A stretch of DNA of 64,000 bases, from positions 868,001 to 932,000 of the forward strand of contig JAHEWK010000001.1 in the NCBI GenBank assembly GCA_020740775.1. Direction: 5' to 3'. Below, in pieces: positions 1 through 10,770 of the stretch. Position 1 is the first letter of the stretch, and every line of letters starts with the position of its first letter. The translations under genes and the position numbers were made by a program. Source of the stretch: Ilyonectria destructans. Lineage: Eukaryota; Ascomycota; Sordariomycetes; Hypocreales; Nectriaceae. A model generated the notes under the pieces. It ran no database searches, was not told the DNA's origin, and saw nothing but the letters and a program-made list of their open reading frames with translations.

Positions 1-813
1 CCAGACTCCAAGGAATCCGCCTTTTCTGGTCCGCCCGTAATTGCGGGCGAGGCGGAACCGTTTCTCAGCCGTGGACAGGATACCCTAGCACTCCCGTCGG
101 AGCTCACGCGCGCTGACGCCGAAACATCCATTGCCGTGCTGCTCGCTCGACCCTATGGAAGAACGGTGCCAGGCCAAAACCCGACCTTTCGCTCCGACAC
201 GGGTGTCGTGAGCAGCCAACCGGAAAGGAAGAAGAAAAAGACGCCCAGTTCATCTGTACCACCCAGCGACATTCCGGATGTATCTCCGCAAGTCCCGGCA
301 GCGACTGGCGACTCCTTCGAAGTGTCGCACATGTTGTCTTCGCAGTCCGATGTCCCAGCAGCCGACTTATTCTTCGGGCCGCTGTCGCACAATCCTCCTT
401 CGTCTCCTACCCTCGGCGACTCTTATCCCTGGAGCTCGGTGCATAGGAGGTCCCAGTCCGGCTCCATCTCAGATGCCTTCCTGTCGCCTCCAATGTTGGC
501 ACCGGCTAGCGACTTTGGCGCGTCATCCTTGAGGTCCGAATCAATCCAGACTCCTTCAGATGCCCCCACCGGGCCCGCTGCGACTCCCTTCAGCGATTCC
601 CACCAGTCTGCGGAGCAATTCCGTGTGAAAATCCTGCCAACCATCTCTTCAACTTCACAAACTACTTCAATTTCCGCCTTGAAACCAGACAGCTGCATTA
701 ATCCAAGCGACCTCTCTATTCAATCCCCTGCATTTACTTTCCCTGAGTGTACTTGTCTAGATATCTCGCAAACGTCGGCATCTAGGGAATGCCCAATCCA
801 TGGAAACTATTGA
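1..813 (+). CDS. Ser/Pro-rich protein, C-terminal part (5' end outside window)
   Basis: The frame is open from the first base of the window to the stop at 811-813, so this is the last 270 residues or so of a longer protein. The visible part is low-complexity: rich in Ser, Pro and Thr, with one basic patch (ERKKKK) about 75 residues in. The end holds Cys residues in a CTC...CPIHG arrangement. There is no recognisable catalytic domain, membrane segment or repeat. Such tails are typical of fungal regulatory or scaffold proteins, but I do not recognise the family. A short open frame at 789-983 also ends in a CPICHG motif; an unseen intron could in principle join them, but I see no convincing splice sites. 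Confidence 0.55.
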   Translation, partial: PDSKESAFSGPPVIAGEAEPFLSRGQDTLALPSELTRADAETSIAVLLARPYGRTVPGQNPTFRSDTGVVSSQPERKKKKTPSSSVPPSDIPDVSPQVPAATGDSFEVSHMLSSQSDVPAADLFFGPLSHNPPSSPTLGDSYPWSSVHRRSQSGSISDAFLSPPMLAPASDFGASSLRSESIQTPSDAPTGPAATPFSDSHQSAEQFRVKILPTISSTSQTTSISALKPDSCINPSDLSIQSPAFTFPECTCLDISQTSASRECPIHGNY

Positions 814-1595
814 TGCTGTCTGTTGAGGTAGAGAGAGACTATCACCGACCTTGGGTTTTTGGTTACAAAAAAAAAGGATACGAGTTAACTTGGGAAGTAT
901 GCCCGGCGAGAGGATTTAGGGCTTTGGTGAATGTTGCCTCGCTCAAATGTCCTATTTGTCATGGCTCTTATCTAGAGCTATAGGGCTGCTATTGTGGGTT
1001 TTTTGGGAACGAGTGAAATGGTTATGAACTTATGATGGACGGGTGGAATTTGAACAAGACTGAATCTCCCTATATATGATCTAAAACACATTAGGACTTG
1101 GACATATTTTAGGTTACTCACAATGCCATATATTTTATTACTTGTTGGCTTCGCAAACAGCAAGCTTGAAGGGCGTTACTGCGATGCGTCCATGGCCCCG
1201 CCTGGGTGCAAGGGTACTAAAAATCATCAAGGATCCAAATAAATGGAGATAAATCGATCTCAATAGTCCTAATCATTCTCAGCTTGGCATATGCACTGGC
1301 GACCGATGTGGTGCGCGCACAGTCAAGAATCTACAGTGTGTGATCAGCAGCGATGAAGGTAGATATGTGTGATAACCAAGCTCTACAGCGGTTTCTGGAC
1401 GCAGACATCTCGCAACACATAACCAACGAAACCGTCATGGTCACGAATCGCGCTAACAAAAAGAGGAGCCTCATCCGGAATTGAATCGATCATGAATCCA
1501 AGCCATCAAGACAATTCGTCAGGAATGGAACAAAAGGATGGCCGAGCATCGCATGCGTGCGTGATGGGCAAAAAGATGACGGACCGTTAAAAATG
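814..1595. other. Intergenic region
   Basis: No supported gene. The only open frames are short (61-64 codons) and lack recognisable motifs. The stretch separates the Ser/Pro-rich gene from the tRNA. Confidence 0.5.
1589..1593 (-). terminator. Pol III terminator of tRNA-Val
   Basis: A run of five T on the minus strand begins a few bases after the 3' end of the tRNA, as expected for RNA polymerase III termination. Confidence 0.7.
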
Positions 1596-1669
1596 TGATT
1601 CCGCCCGGGCTCGAACCGGGGACCTTCTCGGTGTTAACGAGATGCCATAACCAGCTAGACCACGGAACC
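1596..1669 (-). tRNA. tRNA-Val (anticodon AAC)
   Basis: This is a 74-nt cloverleaf on the minus strand. The acceptor stem GGTTCCG pairs with CGGAATC (one G-T wobble), with discriminator A. The anticodon stem TCTCG/CGAGA encloses the loop TTAACAC, giving anticodon AAC. The T arm contains GGTTCGAGCCC, which doubles as the Pol III B box, and TGGTCTAGCTGG near the 5' end fits the A box. There is no intron and CCA is not encoded, both normal for nuclear tRNA genes. It decodes GTT (and GTC after A34-to-inosine editing). Confidence 0.96.
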
Positions 1670-1996
1670 AGCTTGTTTGATGCAAGGATAGGCTGCTATT
1701 GATTCTTATACACTCTCTGGACTCTTGTCGAAAGTTACATTTCAGTTGCGCTGGGCAAATCACAGGCATTTTACCACTCACAACAAGGTAACAGTGTCTA
1801 ATTAATAGGTACCGCACCGTAGATTAAGTACTATCAGGGTATGGTATAAACTACGTCAGGGAGCTCCTGCCCATGCCCGTCGAAGGATCCCGCCGCACTC
1901 GACCAACTTCAACATCAACATCAACATCAACATCAATATCAATATCAACATGATCCATCTCAAACCCTCTCATTATAACACCCCAAAACACATCGT
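1670..1996. other. Intergenic region with hexanucleotide repeat
   Basis: Between the tRNA and the convergent end of the coiled-coil gene. It holds an imperfect (CAACAT)n microsatellite at about 1910-1951, partly degraded to CAATAT. No coding evidence. Confidence 0.6.
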
Positions 1997-3552
1997 CTAT
2001 ATGCCGCATTGATCTTCTTCCTTCGGAGGCAGCTGCATCGCGTTTCCTCTGGCGGCCAGCAGCGACTCCAGCAGCGAGCCGATCTCGGGGTATATTCGCT
2101 CGATGCTGGCCAGTCCCTCGGGCCCCAGCTGCACCACCACGCCAAACATGTGCGCCAGCCGCGCCGCCTCGGTGCCGCGCGTGACGGCCGCCTGGAGGCC
2201 CTGGATCTCGTCCTCGAGCATGTTGGTGTTCTTCTCCGCCGCGTCCAGGTCCTGCTTCGCGCGGTGCAGCTGGTCCGTCTTGGCGCTGATGGTGGACTCT
2301 TGCTTCTTGACCTCGTCGCTCTTTGCGGCCCTACGCGAATCGTAGCTTCGAATGGCCTGTGCAATTTCCGGCGGCAGCGACATGTTGTTATCCTGCAGCG
2401 CCTGGAGCTGCGGTGCCAGCGCAGCCTGCTCCGCTGTTTCCTCGTGGAGGCGTGTGAGGTTCTGCTTGGACTCGTCGATGTCATCCTGGATCACTCGCAC
2501 GCCGTCCTGGCAGGCACGCAGCTTGCTCACGGCTTCTTGGTGTATCGTCCGGTGGGGGAAAATGTCTTTCTGGGCCATGACGAGGGACTCGCGTATTGAT
2601 TGGAGGTGGGAATCGATGGCGGAGGCGAAGGCAGCCGTTGCTGGCTGGAGGGCATCATGGAGGCTTCCAGGATCGAGAGCGCGGACGGAGTTGGAGTTTG
2701 CGGTGCTGTTACGGAGGGGCTGTTCAAAGTCAGATCATGCCGGTTGGGAACGGGCAAGACACTCACCAAGCCGCTGGGCCCGAACGGCGGCGCCATCTGG
2801 AAGGCCGCCATTGGGGAGCTGAAGAGCATCAGGCTTTGGGCGGCAGAGAGCCGGGAGCCCTCGGGCGAGTTGGGGCGACCCCGCTTGTCGGCCGGGCTGG
2901 ACAGGGTGTTGCCGGGCCGTTTGAGGGCCTTGACGGGGCGGGGCATCGGGCGGGGCATCGGAGGAGACGGCGGCAGGTCGGAGGCGACGGTGATGGATGA
3001 CGCCATGTAGTCGTCGCTGCCTTCCGGGGAGGAGAGACGGCGGGAAGCGGCGGTGCCGGCCAGCGAATTGGACGCGTTGTTGATGGTCGGGCGACGCTTT
3101 CGACCCGACCGTCGCTCCACGGGTTCCTGCTCCGCGCTGTCCTCCTGGTCGTCGGGAGCCGGTGACGACTGCGACGCCTTGACGAAGCGCTTCTTGGCGG
3201 CGTGGACATCCTGGGCCATGAGCTTGCCGGCGTACGAAGGCTTGCGGTCGCGGGCCAGCGAGCGGCGCAGCTCGTTGCGCAGGTCCTCGAGGGTGTCGCT
3301 GGGGTCCTTGGCGACGTGCTCGACGACCAGGGCGAGGTCCTCGAGCAGGTTGATGGCCCAGATCTTGGGCGGCGACTCGGGCACAATGTCCCACGGCCAC
3401 ACGCCCATGGCGCGGAAGATGCGGCGGGCGGCGCGCGAGCCGCGCACCTGGAGGTTGGTCCCGTACGGCTCGGGGATGCGGAGGGTGTCCGGGATGGAGG
3501 ATCCGTCGTGGCCGGGGTCGAGCTGAGGGAGGAGAGGTTTGGGAGGGGGCAT
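1997..3552 (-). CDS. Coiled-coil protein of unknown function (2 exons)
   Basis: Two minus-strand open frames join across one intron at 2720-2766 (47 nt, GTGAGT donor, CTGAC branch site, CAG acceptor, phase 0), giving 502 residues. The first 110 residues are globular and rich in Trp, Leu and Arg. A basic, Ser/Pro-rich linker follows at about 110-290. The C-terminal third (about 330-470) is Lys/Glu/Gln-rich with heptad-like spacing and is probably a coiled coil. There is no signal peptide or membrane segment, so it is probably nuclear or cytosolic. I do not recognise the family. The chosen start is the ATG followed by Pro-Pro-Pro-Lys, directly downstream of a short tandem repeat. The gene is GC-rich, which leaves long spurious frames on the other strand. 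Confidence 0.8.
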
Positions 3553-3615
3553 GGCGATGGAGGTTTCGTTCGCGATGGAGGTTCGTTCGCGATGGAGGCT
3601 TCGCGATGGAGGCTT
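3553..3615. repeat. Short tandem repeat in 5' leader of coiled-coil gene
   Basis: Four imperfect copies of a 14-18 bp unit (cgcgatggaggtttcgtt and shorter forms) end next to the ATG of the coiled-coil gene. On the minus strand each copy carries CCTCCATCGCGAA. Confidence 0.7.
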
Positions 3616-4278
3616 CGAAGTTCGCGAGTGTCGAGCGGCGTCCTCGTGCGCCAGCTCTCACATTCAATCGCACCAAGGCTCGTCTCCCGCCCGGTCAGAG
3701 TCAATCTCCGTCGTCGGAGCTGCGCGACTCTGCGGGCGTGTGCTGCGTCGTCGTGTCCCAACCGCGGCCACGACCGGTGCTGGCGGGCGGAAGCGGAAAC
3801 AAGAGGCTGCGAGCCACATGATGGAGATTGCCTGGAGCGCTTGCATTTGGAGCTACACGAGATCCTCATGTGAGGTCACGTGACGCAGCTGTTGGATCCG
3901 CTCCCCGCAGTCATGATACCCTAGAGCGCTGATCCACCAGATGTATCATGGTGATATGATGGATTTGAGCATGCCGAGTGTCTCTGAATAGTGCAGCAGC
4001 GCTATCGGAGTGGTTGGCCGTGTTTGGGAGGTATTTGAAGGCGTTTAGACGGTGTACGGTGATGCTACCCAAAATAGCATGTTTTGTCCAGCGTTGCATC
4101 TGCACCTTCATAGCCTTCAGAAAGCTCAACACCTGAAAAAGACAACGACAATAATTTGAAATGGATCCAACACCTGCAAAGACCGTCTATATTTCGGTCT
4201 CTGCATATTATCATTCAATCATACTCGGCTAGACTAGAAACCTCCAGCTCTTGTCCCTACCAAGTTCCGTTCAGCCAC
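3616..4278. other. Intergenic / promoter region
   Basis: Upstream of the coiled-coil gene and downstream of the glycoside hydrolase. Long open frames near 3606-3880 continue the GC-rich shadow frames of the neighbouring gene. No coding evidence. Confidence 0.5.
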
Positions 4279-6472
4279 TTAGTGCTTGTTGACCCTGTCG
4301 TAGAACGTCTGCACCGCCTCATTAATCATGGCCTTGACCCTCGTCGAGTCCAACTTCTCTTTGCGGTCAAACGTATACACGCCGTTGACCTCCTGCTCAA
4401 TATCCGCCCTGCAGAAATCATTAACACAAGAATTATTTCACGACGAACGGAACAGTCCTTACAGCTGAGTGTACACAAAGGTACAGCAGTGGCCTCCATT
4501 CGTCACGCCCTTGACCAGGCGCTCAACTCGCTTCAGTAAGTCCTCGGGGTCGGTCGCAGTCGTGTATCCCCAGTCGCGCTTCTCGTCGTCGGTTTCGGGC
4601 TGCTTGGCTGGCGCGATATTGACGCCGCCGAATTCAGTGTTCATCACTGGCGCACCGGGCTGGTGTTTGGCGCCGGGATCGACACCTTCAATGGGAGCTA
4701 CAAAGACGAGTCGATCGGCCTTCTTGTCAAGAATGCCCTCGAGACTGGCGCAGGTCTTTTCGAGTTCCGGGCCGTCGCTGTAGTCGTGGAAGGTCGAGAG
4801 ATCAGTGATGACGTGCTCCCATCCGCAGTTGTCGTTGATGCTCCTGGTGTTATCGAGAGACCTGTCCGTGTTAGTTATAGTTTTTTCGAATCGCACATTG
4901 TTGGGCTTACTTGGTCAGGTAGTAAAGCTGACGGATGTGGTTACGCTGATCGACATTGTCCTTGAGAGAAGTGTAGCCCCAACTCTCATTGACCGGGGTC
5001 CACGTCACAATGGACGGTCGGTTAATGACAAGCTTGACAGCTTCAGTCCACTCGGCGTTAAAACGGTCGACATACTCCTGGCTAAACTGGTAGGCGTTGG
5101 CCATCTCACCCCAGACCAGGTAGCCCAGCTTGTCGGCCCAGTAGTAGAAGATGGGGTCCTCAACCTTTTGGTGCTTCCTGCAGCCGTTGAAGCCCATCTT
5201 CTTGGCCAGCTGAATGTCGACCTTGAGGCTGTCGGCCGTCGGGGGCGTCATGAACGTCTCTGGCCAGTAGCCCTGGTCCAAGCAGAGCGCCTGGAAGTAC
5301 GGCTTGTCGTTGAGGCGCCACAGGCCGTCGCCCTTGGTCCAGTTGATGGATCGCATCCCGGTGGTTGTCTTGACCTCGTCGAGCGTCTTTCCAGACCCGT
5401 CCAGGAGCCGGATCACCAAGTCGTACAGCTGGGGGTGCTCGGGAGACCAGAGCGCGACGCCATCCCGCCAGCAGGAGTCGTCAGCCAAAGGAGCGTCCTG
5501 GAGCACTGACTGGGGGAGGCTGGATCTCTGCGCCTCCGTCAGACGCAGGTCCAGCTCCACCGAGGCCGCATTGCTCTCGCGGGCCAGCGCCTGCTTTGAA
5601 GACTTGCCAACGGGGACTCCGGCAAAGCTGGCCTCGATTTCAACGCTGCAGCTCTGACCAGCACGTCTGCCCAAGACGGCAACGGTGCTGCGCAGCTTTC
5701 CAGACTCGATGTCGTTGGACTTGATGACGGTGCCGTAGCTACTGTCGGCGATGCGCGCAGCGGGGACCACCTCTAGCCAGACGGACTGCCAGATGCCGCC
5801 AGAGGGAGTATAGAAGATGCTCTCGGGCTTCGCGCCCCAGTACTGCTTTCCCCGCGGCTGCGTGAGGTCATATGCCGAGTCGTACACACGCACCGTCAGC
5901 CGGTGAGATACGGCTTTAGGGTTGGCGGCGACGGCGTCGGTGACGTCAATCTCAAAGGGAACATGGCCGCCCCGATGGCCACCAACGTGCTCCCCGTTGA
6001 CCCAGACGGTAGCGATGTAATCAACAGCTCCAAAGCGCAGCACCAGGCGATGGCCCTGGTCCTTCTCGTCGTCGGAGCGCAGGTCGGTGAAGTGGCGCTC
6101 GTACCACAGCACCTCGTGGACGCCGCGGTCGTTGATGCCGGACGCGGGGGCCTGGAAGACGAAGGGCACGGTGATGGTGGCCTTGAAGTTGGACGCCCGC
6201 GCGGCCGTGGAAAACGTATTGTTATCAATGAGGCTCAGCGTGTCGCCGACGATGTTGCGCGTGATGGAGTCGTTGGTCGCGATGACCTTGTCGAGCGCCG
6301 CCGTGGTGGCGACGTCGACCTTGTCCGGCAGGCAGGTGTGGTGCCATTTGTGCGAGAGACCTGCGTCGTCGTCGTCAAAGAGAAAGTCCCACGGCCCATT
6401 GAGCGATTCCCAGCGCAGGGGATTGCGCTCGAAGTCGGGGCGAGGGTAGGTGGCTTGTTGGGGGACCGTCAT
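4279..6472 (-). CDS. Glycoside hydrolase family 2 (beta-glucuronidase/beta-galactosidase-like), 3 exons
   Basis: Exons 6472-4911, 4861-4463 and 4408-4279 (introns of 49 and 54 nt, with GTAAG donors and CAG acceptors) give 696 residues. The GH2 layout is clear: an N-terminal sugar-binding jelly roll (about 10-240, starting with ERNPLRWESLNGPWDF), an Ig-like domain, then a TIM barrel. The acid/base Glu is in TWTPVNESWG near residue 496 and the nucleophile Glu in MNTEFGG near residue 597, the usual spacing for retaining GH2 enzymes. No signal peptide is visible, so the enzyme is probably intracellular and would hydrolyse imported glycosides. The exact substrate (glucuronide, galactoside or other) cannot be read from the sequence. 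All key residues are present. Confidence 0.92.
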
Positions 6473-7411
6473 TGTGGTTGTTCTTGTTCACTTGGGGAGC
6501 TTTCCAGGAGGAGACTGGTCCTGGATGTTCAATTGCGAGCTGAGTGAGGGGAAGACGAAGATGCAGAAAGTTGGATATACCAATTACCACACTACACCTA
6601 AATATGTCAAAGAGGACACCTTTGGAGCTCTCGCAGCAACGATGAAATTGTCAGTAACCGGTCCGACGCGTAGCATCACCTCGTGTTGCAGCTCTAAGGT
6701 GAGGGGTTGTCCACTCTTCCATCCACACGCTCATCCACTCTGTCATCACGGTGGGGCATTCTCGCCCTGTAAGAGCCAGAAGGATGCGTGATAAGCCATT
6801 TGATTGCATGCCAGCTTCGGGGATCTTCAGCCATTCTCCACAAGCGCATGCTCGAACTCCTAGAGCGGTATCCCGTCCCTGGATCAAGGTGGCGCCGGGC
6901 TCGTTCGCTTGGGGCGGCGAAACAGGCACAGGTTTCAAAATGAGCCAACGGGCACGATAACGGGAGTCAATTCATCCACTTGAACGAGAGGGGCCGAGTT
7001 AGACGCGACACATTAGTAGCATCTACGTCACCCAGCTTACACATACGTACTGCTGTTTAGAGGCGCTAAGAGCTGCTAAAACGAGACGAGAGTCAGGAAT
7101 TGAATACTGTCTGAGTTGAGACATCTCAAATGATGTTATGATGATTGAGATTTATTAATTGCTTCGACTGATTGAGCATCTACCCTGCGTACTGCCGGGT
7201 ATCAGTCCAAATACAACCCCCACAGCAGACCATACTGTCCCACCACCAAAGACTTCAATTCAGGCAATAGTTAATTCAGTTAAAAATTACTCTATGAGAT
7301 TGACTGCGCCTGCCGTGAGGTATCTAATTAAGAAAAATTCTCTGTATGCGAAACCCGCTTGCTCCTCTTCTTTTGATCAACCTTCTCCCAAAAAAACAAC
7401 AACAACAGCAA
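6473..7411. other. Intergenic region
   Basis: Promoter side of the glycoside hydrolase and 3' side of the receptor-L-domain gene. Only short frames without recognisable motifs are present. Confidence 0.5.
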
Positions 7412-9284
7412 TCATAGCCGCATCGTGTGCGACCCATCCCCAGACGACGAGTCGCTGACCCGGCGGATCGTCTTCCACGCGTTGATGCCCTTCTCGGTCG
7501 CGGCGTCGCCCGCGTTGAGGAACGAGTTGCGCCCGAAGCTCAGCGTGCCCACGCTCGGCGACGGCGACGGGCTCTGCGCCTCGATCTTGGTGCGCACGCC
7601 CAGCATCTGCCCGTCGAAGACGTTGCGTCTGCTGCTCGCGTCGCTGCCGCGGCTCTCGCCCCGCTTCGGCTCCTGGCCAGATTGCTTCCTCCGCCGCCAG
7701 AAGAACCAGGCGAGGCCGGCGAGGGCGAGGATGACGCCCGCCGCGGCTCCGACGCCGATCCCGGCCATGGCTCCGGATGAGAGGCCCTTCTTTCCGGAGC
7801 CTGAGCTGTCGCCGGAGGATGATCCACTGTCTGAGCTTCCGTCGCTTCCGCTTCCGCTGTTTCCACTGCCGCTTCCGCTTCCACTGCCGCTACCGTCCTG
7901 GCCGTCCGATCTCATGTAGTCCTCTGGGTTGCCCTCGGTGTTTTCGATGCCGCCGGTACTCGACTTTCGATCCGTCTTGTCGTGGTTGCCGACACAATTA
8001 TACTTGCCCGTCACAATCGGCTTGACATTCTCGTCGAACCAGCTGCAGTCCATCGAGTCGTCGCCCACCACCTTGAAGTCGCCCGTCACCTCCTCGAGCC
8101 CGAAAAACTCGACGTCCGTGAAAGACCCCTTCAGGGAGATCGTGCCGGCCTTCTTCAGAGCGTTCGCAGTCATGTTGGTGAGCTTGTCGTTGCCGCTGAT
8201 GAACATGCTCTCGACGTACGTCACACGCGGGAGAGCAAGTGTCGTCAGCGAGGGGTTGTCCTGCACTGTGATGCTTCCGTTTAATAGTTGGATGAGGGGA
8301 ATAGTTAGGTCCTTTAGGTCGGTGGACTGGAAGGTGAATGCGCCCTGGACCTTGCGGAGCGACGAAAATGTAATATCGCTCACACCCTCAAAGGTGGACG
8401 TGGCCGAGTCGTTGCCCGTACCGAGGGAGGAGAGGTACGGGAAGTAGACGATGGGGCTGTCGCCGTTGGATGTAAAGGATATGGTCCCGGCATACTCTAG
8501 TGCCGAGAGCTCAAAATACGTCATGGCCGTGTTCTTGTAGATGGTCATGTCTCCCTTGACGGTCGTGAGTTTGGGGCACGACAGTGACTCCAGGGCAGAG
8601 TTCTCCTGGATGCTAAAGGCCTTTTCGGCGGTGGTAAGTGTGCCCATCTCCAGGTCCTTCAAGTCCGCGTTCGTGTCGACGGAAAAGTCGCCCTTTACGG
8701 TTTGGAGGCCGCCGAAGCTCAGCGTCTCGAGGGCGGACGTGCTGTATATCCTCATCATCCCCCCAACTTGCAAGCTGTCCGAGTGAGTAAAGGACGCCTC
8801 CGAGTATCCGCCGGTGAAGACATAGTTGCTGGTGATTTCCTCAATTGCGGGAAATGCAAGCGTAAAGGACCCAATCGTGCTGGAAGCGTCGGTGTTGACG
8901 ATGTCGAGCTCGCCTGTCACCGTCTTCAAGTTCTTTGCCGTCACGACGGTCTTCTTCGGTACTGCGTCTGGGTAAATCACGAGGTCGCCGTCCACGGAGC
9001 TGACGGATCCTAGGTCGACCGAGGCCTCGGAAGATGGCCAGTCGCCGGGGTGGCTGTCAAAGAGCAGCGAGAGTGAGCCGTCGATGGCGCCGCAGGATGA
9101 GATGCTGCTGCTGTCGTCGGGTCCGTCGATGATGGTGTAGTTTGAGGAAACATTGCAGTCTGGCGGTTCGATTAGCTGAGCCTCCGCCGGGCCGACGCGA
9201 TAAGGGGGACTCACCAGCGGCAACGAGATATCTCGTCAGGAGCAATGACGCCGCCGCGAGGACGACGTGGGACGTTGGAGCCAT
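7412..9284 (-). CDS. Receptor L-domain (Ecm33-like) single-pass membrane protein, 2 exons
   Basis: Exon 1 (9284-9215) encodes a signal peptide (MAPTSHVVLAAASLLLTRYL). A 55-nt intron (9160-9214) leads into exon 2, for 605 residues in all. The ectodomain (about 25-400) has the repeating beta-strand pattern of receptor L / Ecm33-Sps2 proteins, with phrases such as LKTVTGELDI, LQTVKGDFSV and LTTVKGDMTI. A Gly/Ser repeat stalk follows (about 440-485). Then comes one hydrophobic helix (AGIGVGAAAGVILALAGLAWF) with a basic stop-transfer WRRRK and a Ser-rich cytosolic tail of about 90 residues. Ecm33-family proteins are usually GPI-anchored and needed for cell-wall integrity. This one has a transmembrane helix and tail instead, suggesting a surface sensor or adhesion role (inference). 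Confidence 0.9.
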
Positions 9285-10770
9285 GTGTGACCCTTTAACC
9301 CCATCTAGCTCCCGTCACGTCGGATGTGAAGCTGAGCATCTGTCGAGCTGTCAAAACCGTCAGAACAACGGAGGCGGCGGCGGGAGGGGAATAGGCAGCG
9401 CTTTTATTCATCTCGCGTAAATCCTCCCACCCCCCGTCAGATGAAATTGCAATCGGCTCGCCCGTTTGGGTGAGGCAGTCATTAGCTCACGCCATGGATG
9501 CCACTAATAGGGGCCATTCTCCGGTGAGTGCGAGGGATCACGCTAAGAACCGCCAGGGGCCTGTCTGACTCTAGCTCAGTTCGGGGGTTACTTCCCGGCC
9601 TTCAGTCTAGATTCTTCACAAATACGGGGTACCGCCTTATGCAGGTACGGACCGATAGCTGAGGGTAGGACGCGCTACGCACGGCAATGGAACAATGATG
9701 GTAAGCGTTGTTTCCATAGCATGTTGTTTCGGGAGGGGACCGGGCGGGAACAAGGGTACAGAACTGCCGACAGCGAGGGTGTTCACTCATCCCTATTCTG
9801 TAACATGCATAACTACTGGATAAAGAACCCAGGGTCCCAGTGTTCTAGTTCCCTCTTGCGGAGAATTTCGTCTCCTCTCTTGGCATGCGCCAAAACTGAA
9901 GCCTCATCGTCAATCAAATCGTTGAAGAGCGCCACTAACGCCGACGCAGCTCATCACAGGCGACAACCACGCCATGGGGCGCACACCAAGACGGCACTTG
10001 CGAGCGATAGTAGGTTCAGCGGCACGGTCCAGACCATTCAAGGTACGAGAGAAGCTGCGGCACTGTCGGATCCTCGGAGTGGAGGCTTGACTTGACGCAT
10101 TATCGTTAATTATGCTAGCTCCATCTTGACCACCTCTCCTTTATGCACGCCCGACAAGACGCCAGCACAGGCCAGGTTCGATGAGGTCACACGACGCGAC
10201 CTATTTATACGCGTAGCATGTCACTGCAGCAGCTTTTGGATGGCATTCATTTCCGGCGAGAGGGATGCTGATGCACTTCCGTCGATTGGTGGCTGCTAAA
10301 ACATCTCTCGTGCCCTTAACGCTGTGTTTTGGGTTTGACGTCTGAGACGAACAGCCTAATTGATAGACGAAACATGGACAAATGTAGCACCGCAGATTCT
10401 GTGCACAACACGGGCCGGCGCGTGGAAAATTGCAAAAAGCAAACATGCGCGGCTGGACTTCAGCCTTTGGCCTGAATCCACAATAACCTAATTCAAAGAC
10501 TCGTGGTTGCTCCATAGTAATAAGTGATCAACGCCAATGCACTCGGCTACTCCATGTGGCTTCCAAGGAGCTAAAATATCTCGTATAGAACACACGCGTG
10601 TTCAGCGTACAGGATGTATGGTACCAAGTAGGCAATGGAGACTGCATTGTGCTGTCGCTGGAGCTGAAAGATCCAATAGCGCACCCGCTAGCAGCCATTC
10701 ACGCCAGTGAACCCAAAGATATTAGTAGAAAACCTTTTTGTCCTTATGCATTATGGTTCGATTTTTCTCT
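9285..10770. other. Intergenic region
   Basis: About 1.5 kb between the receptor-L-domain gene and the cyclodeaminase-family gene. Open frames are short and lack domain signals. I see no RNA gene or repeat. Confidence 0.5.

Noticed and set aside
1587..1817. 76-codon minus-strand open frame over the tRNA
   Set aside because: It runs through the whole tRNA-Val sequence; the RNA structure explains the conservation-like pattern.
2009..3883. Several long frames on both strands over the coiled-coil gene
   Set aside because: They are Arg/Ala/Gly-rich shadow frames of GC-rich coding DNA; only the spliced minus-strand model joins through a good intron.
6694..6960. Overlapping 69-95 codon frames on both strands
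   Set aside because: No domain, no signal peptide and no splice partners; opposite-strand frames overlap each other.
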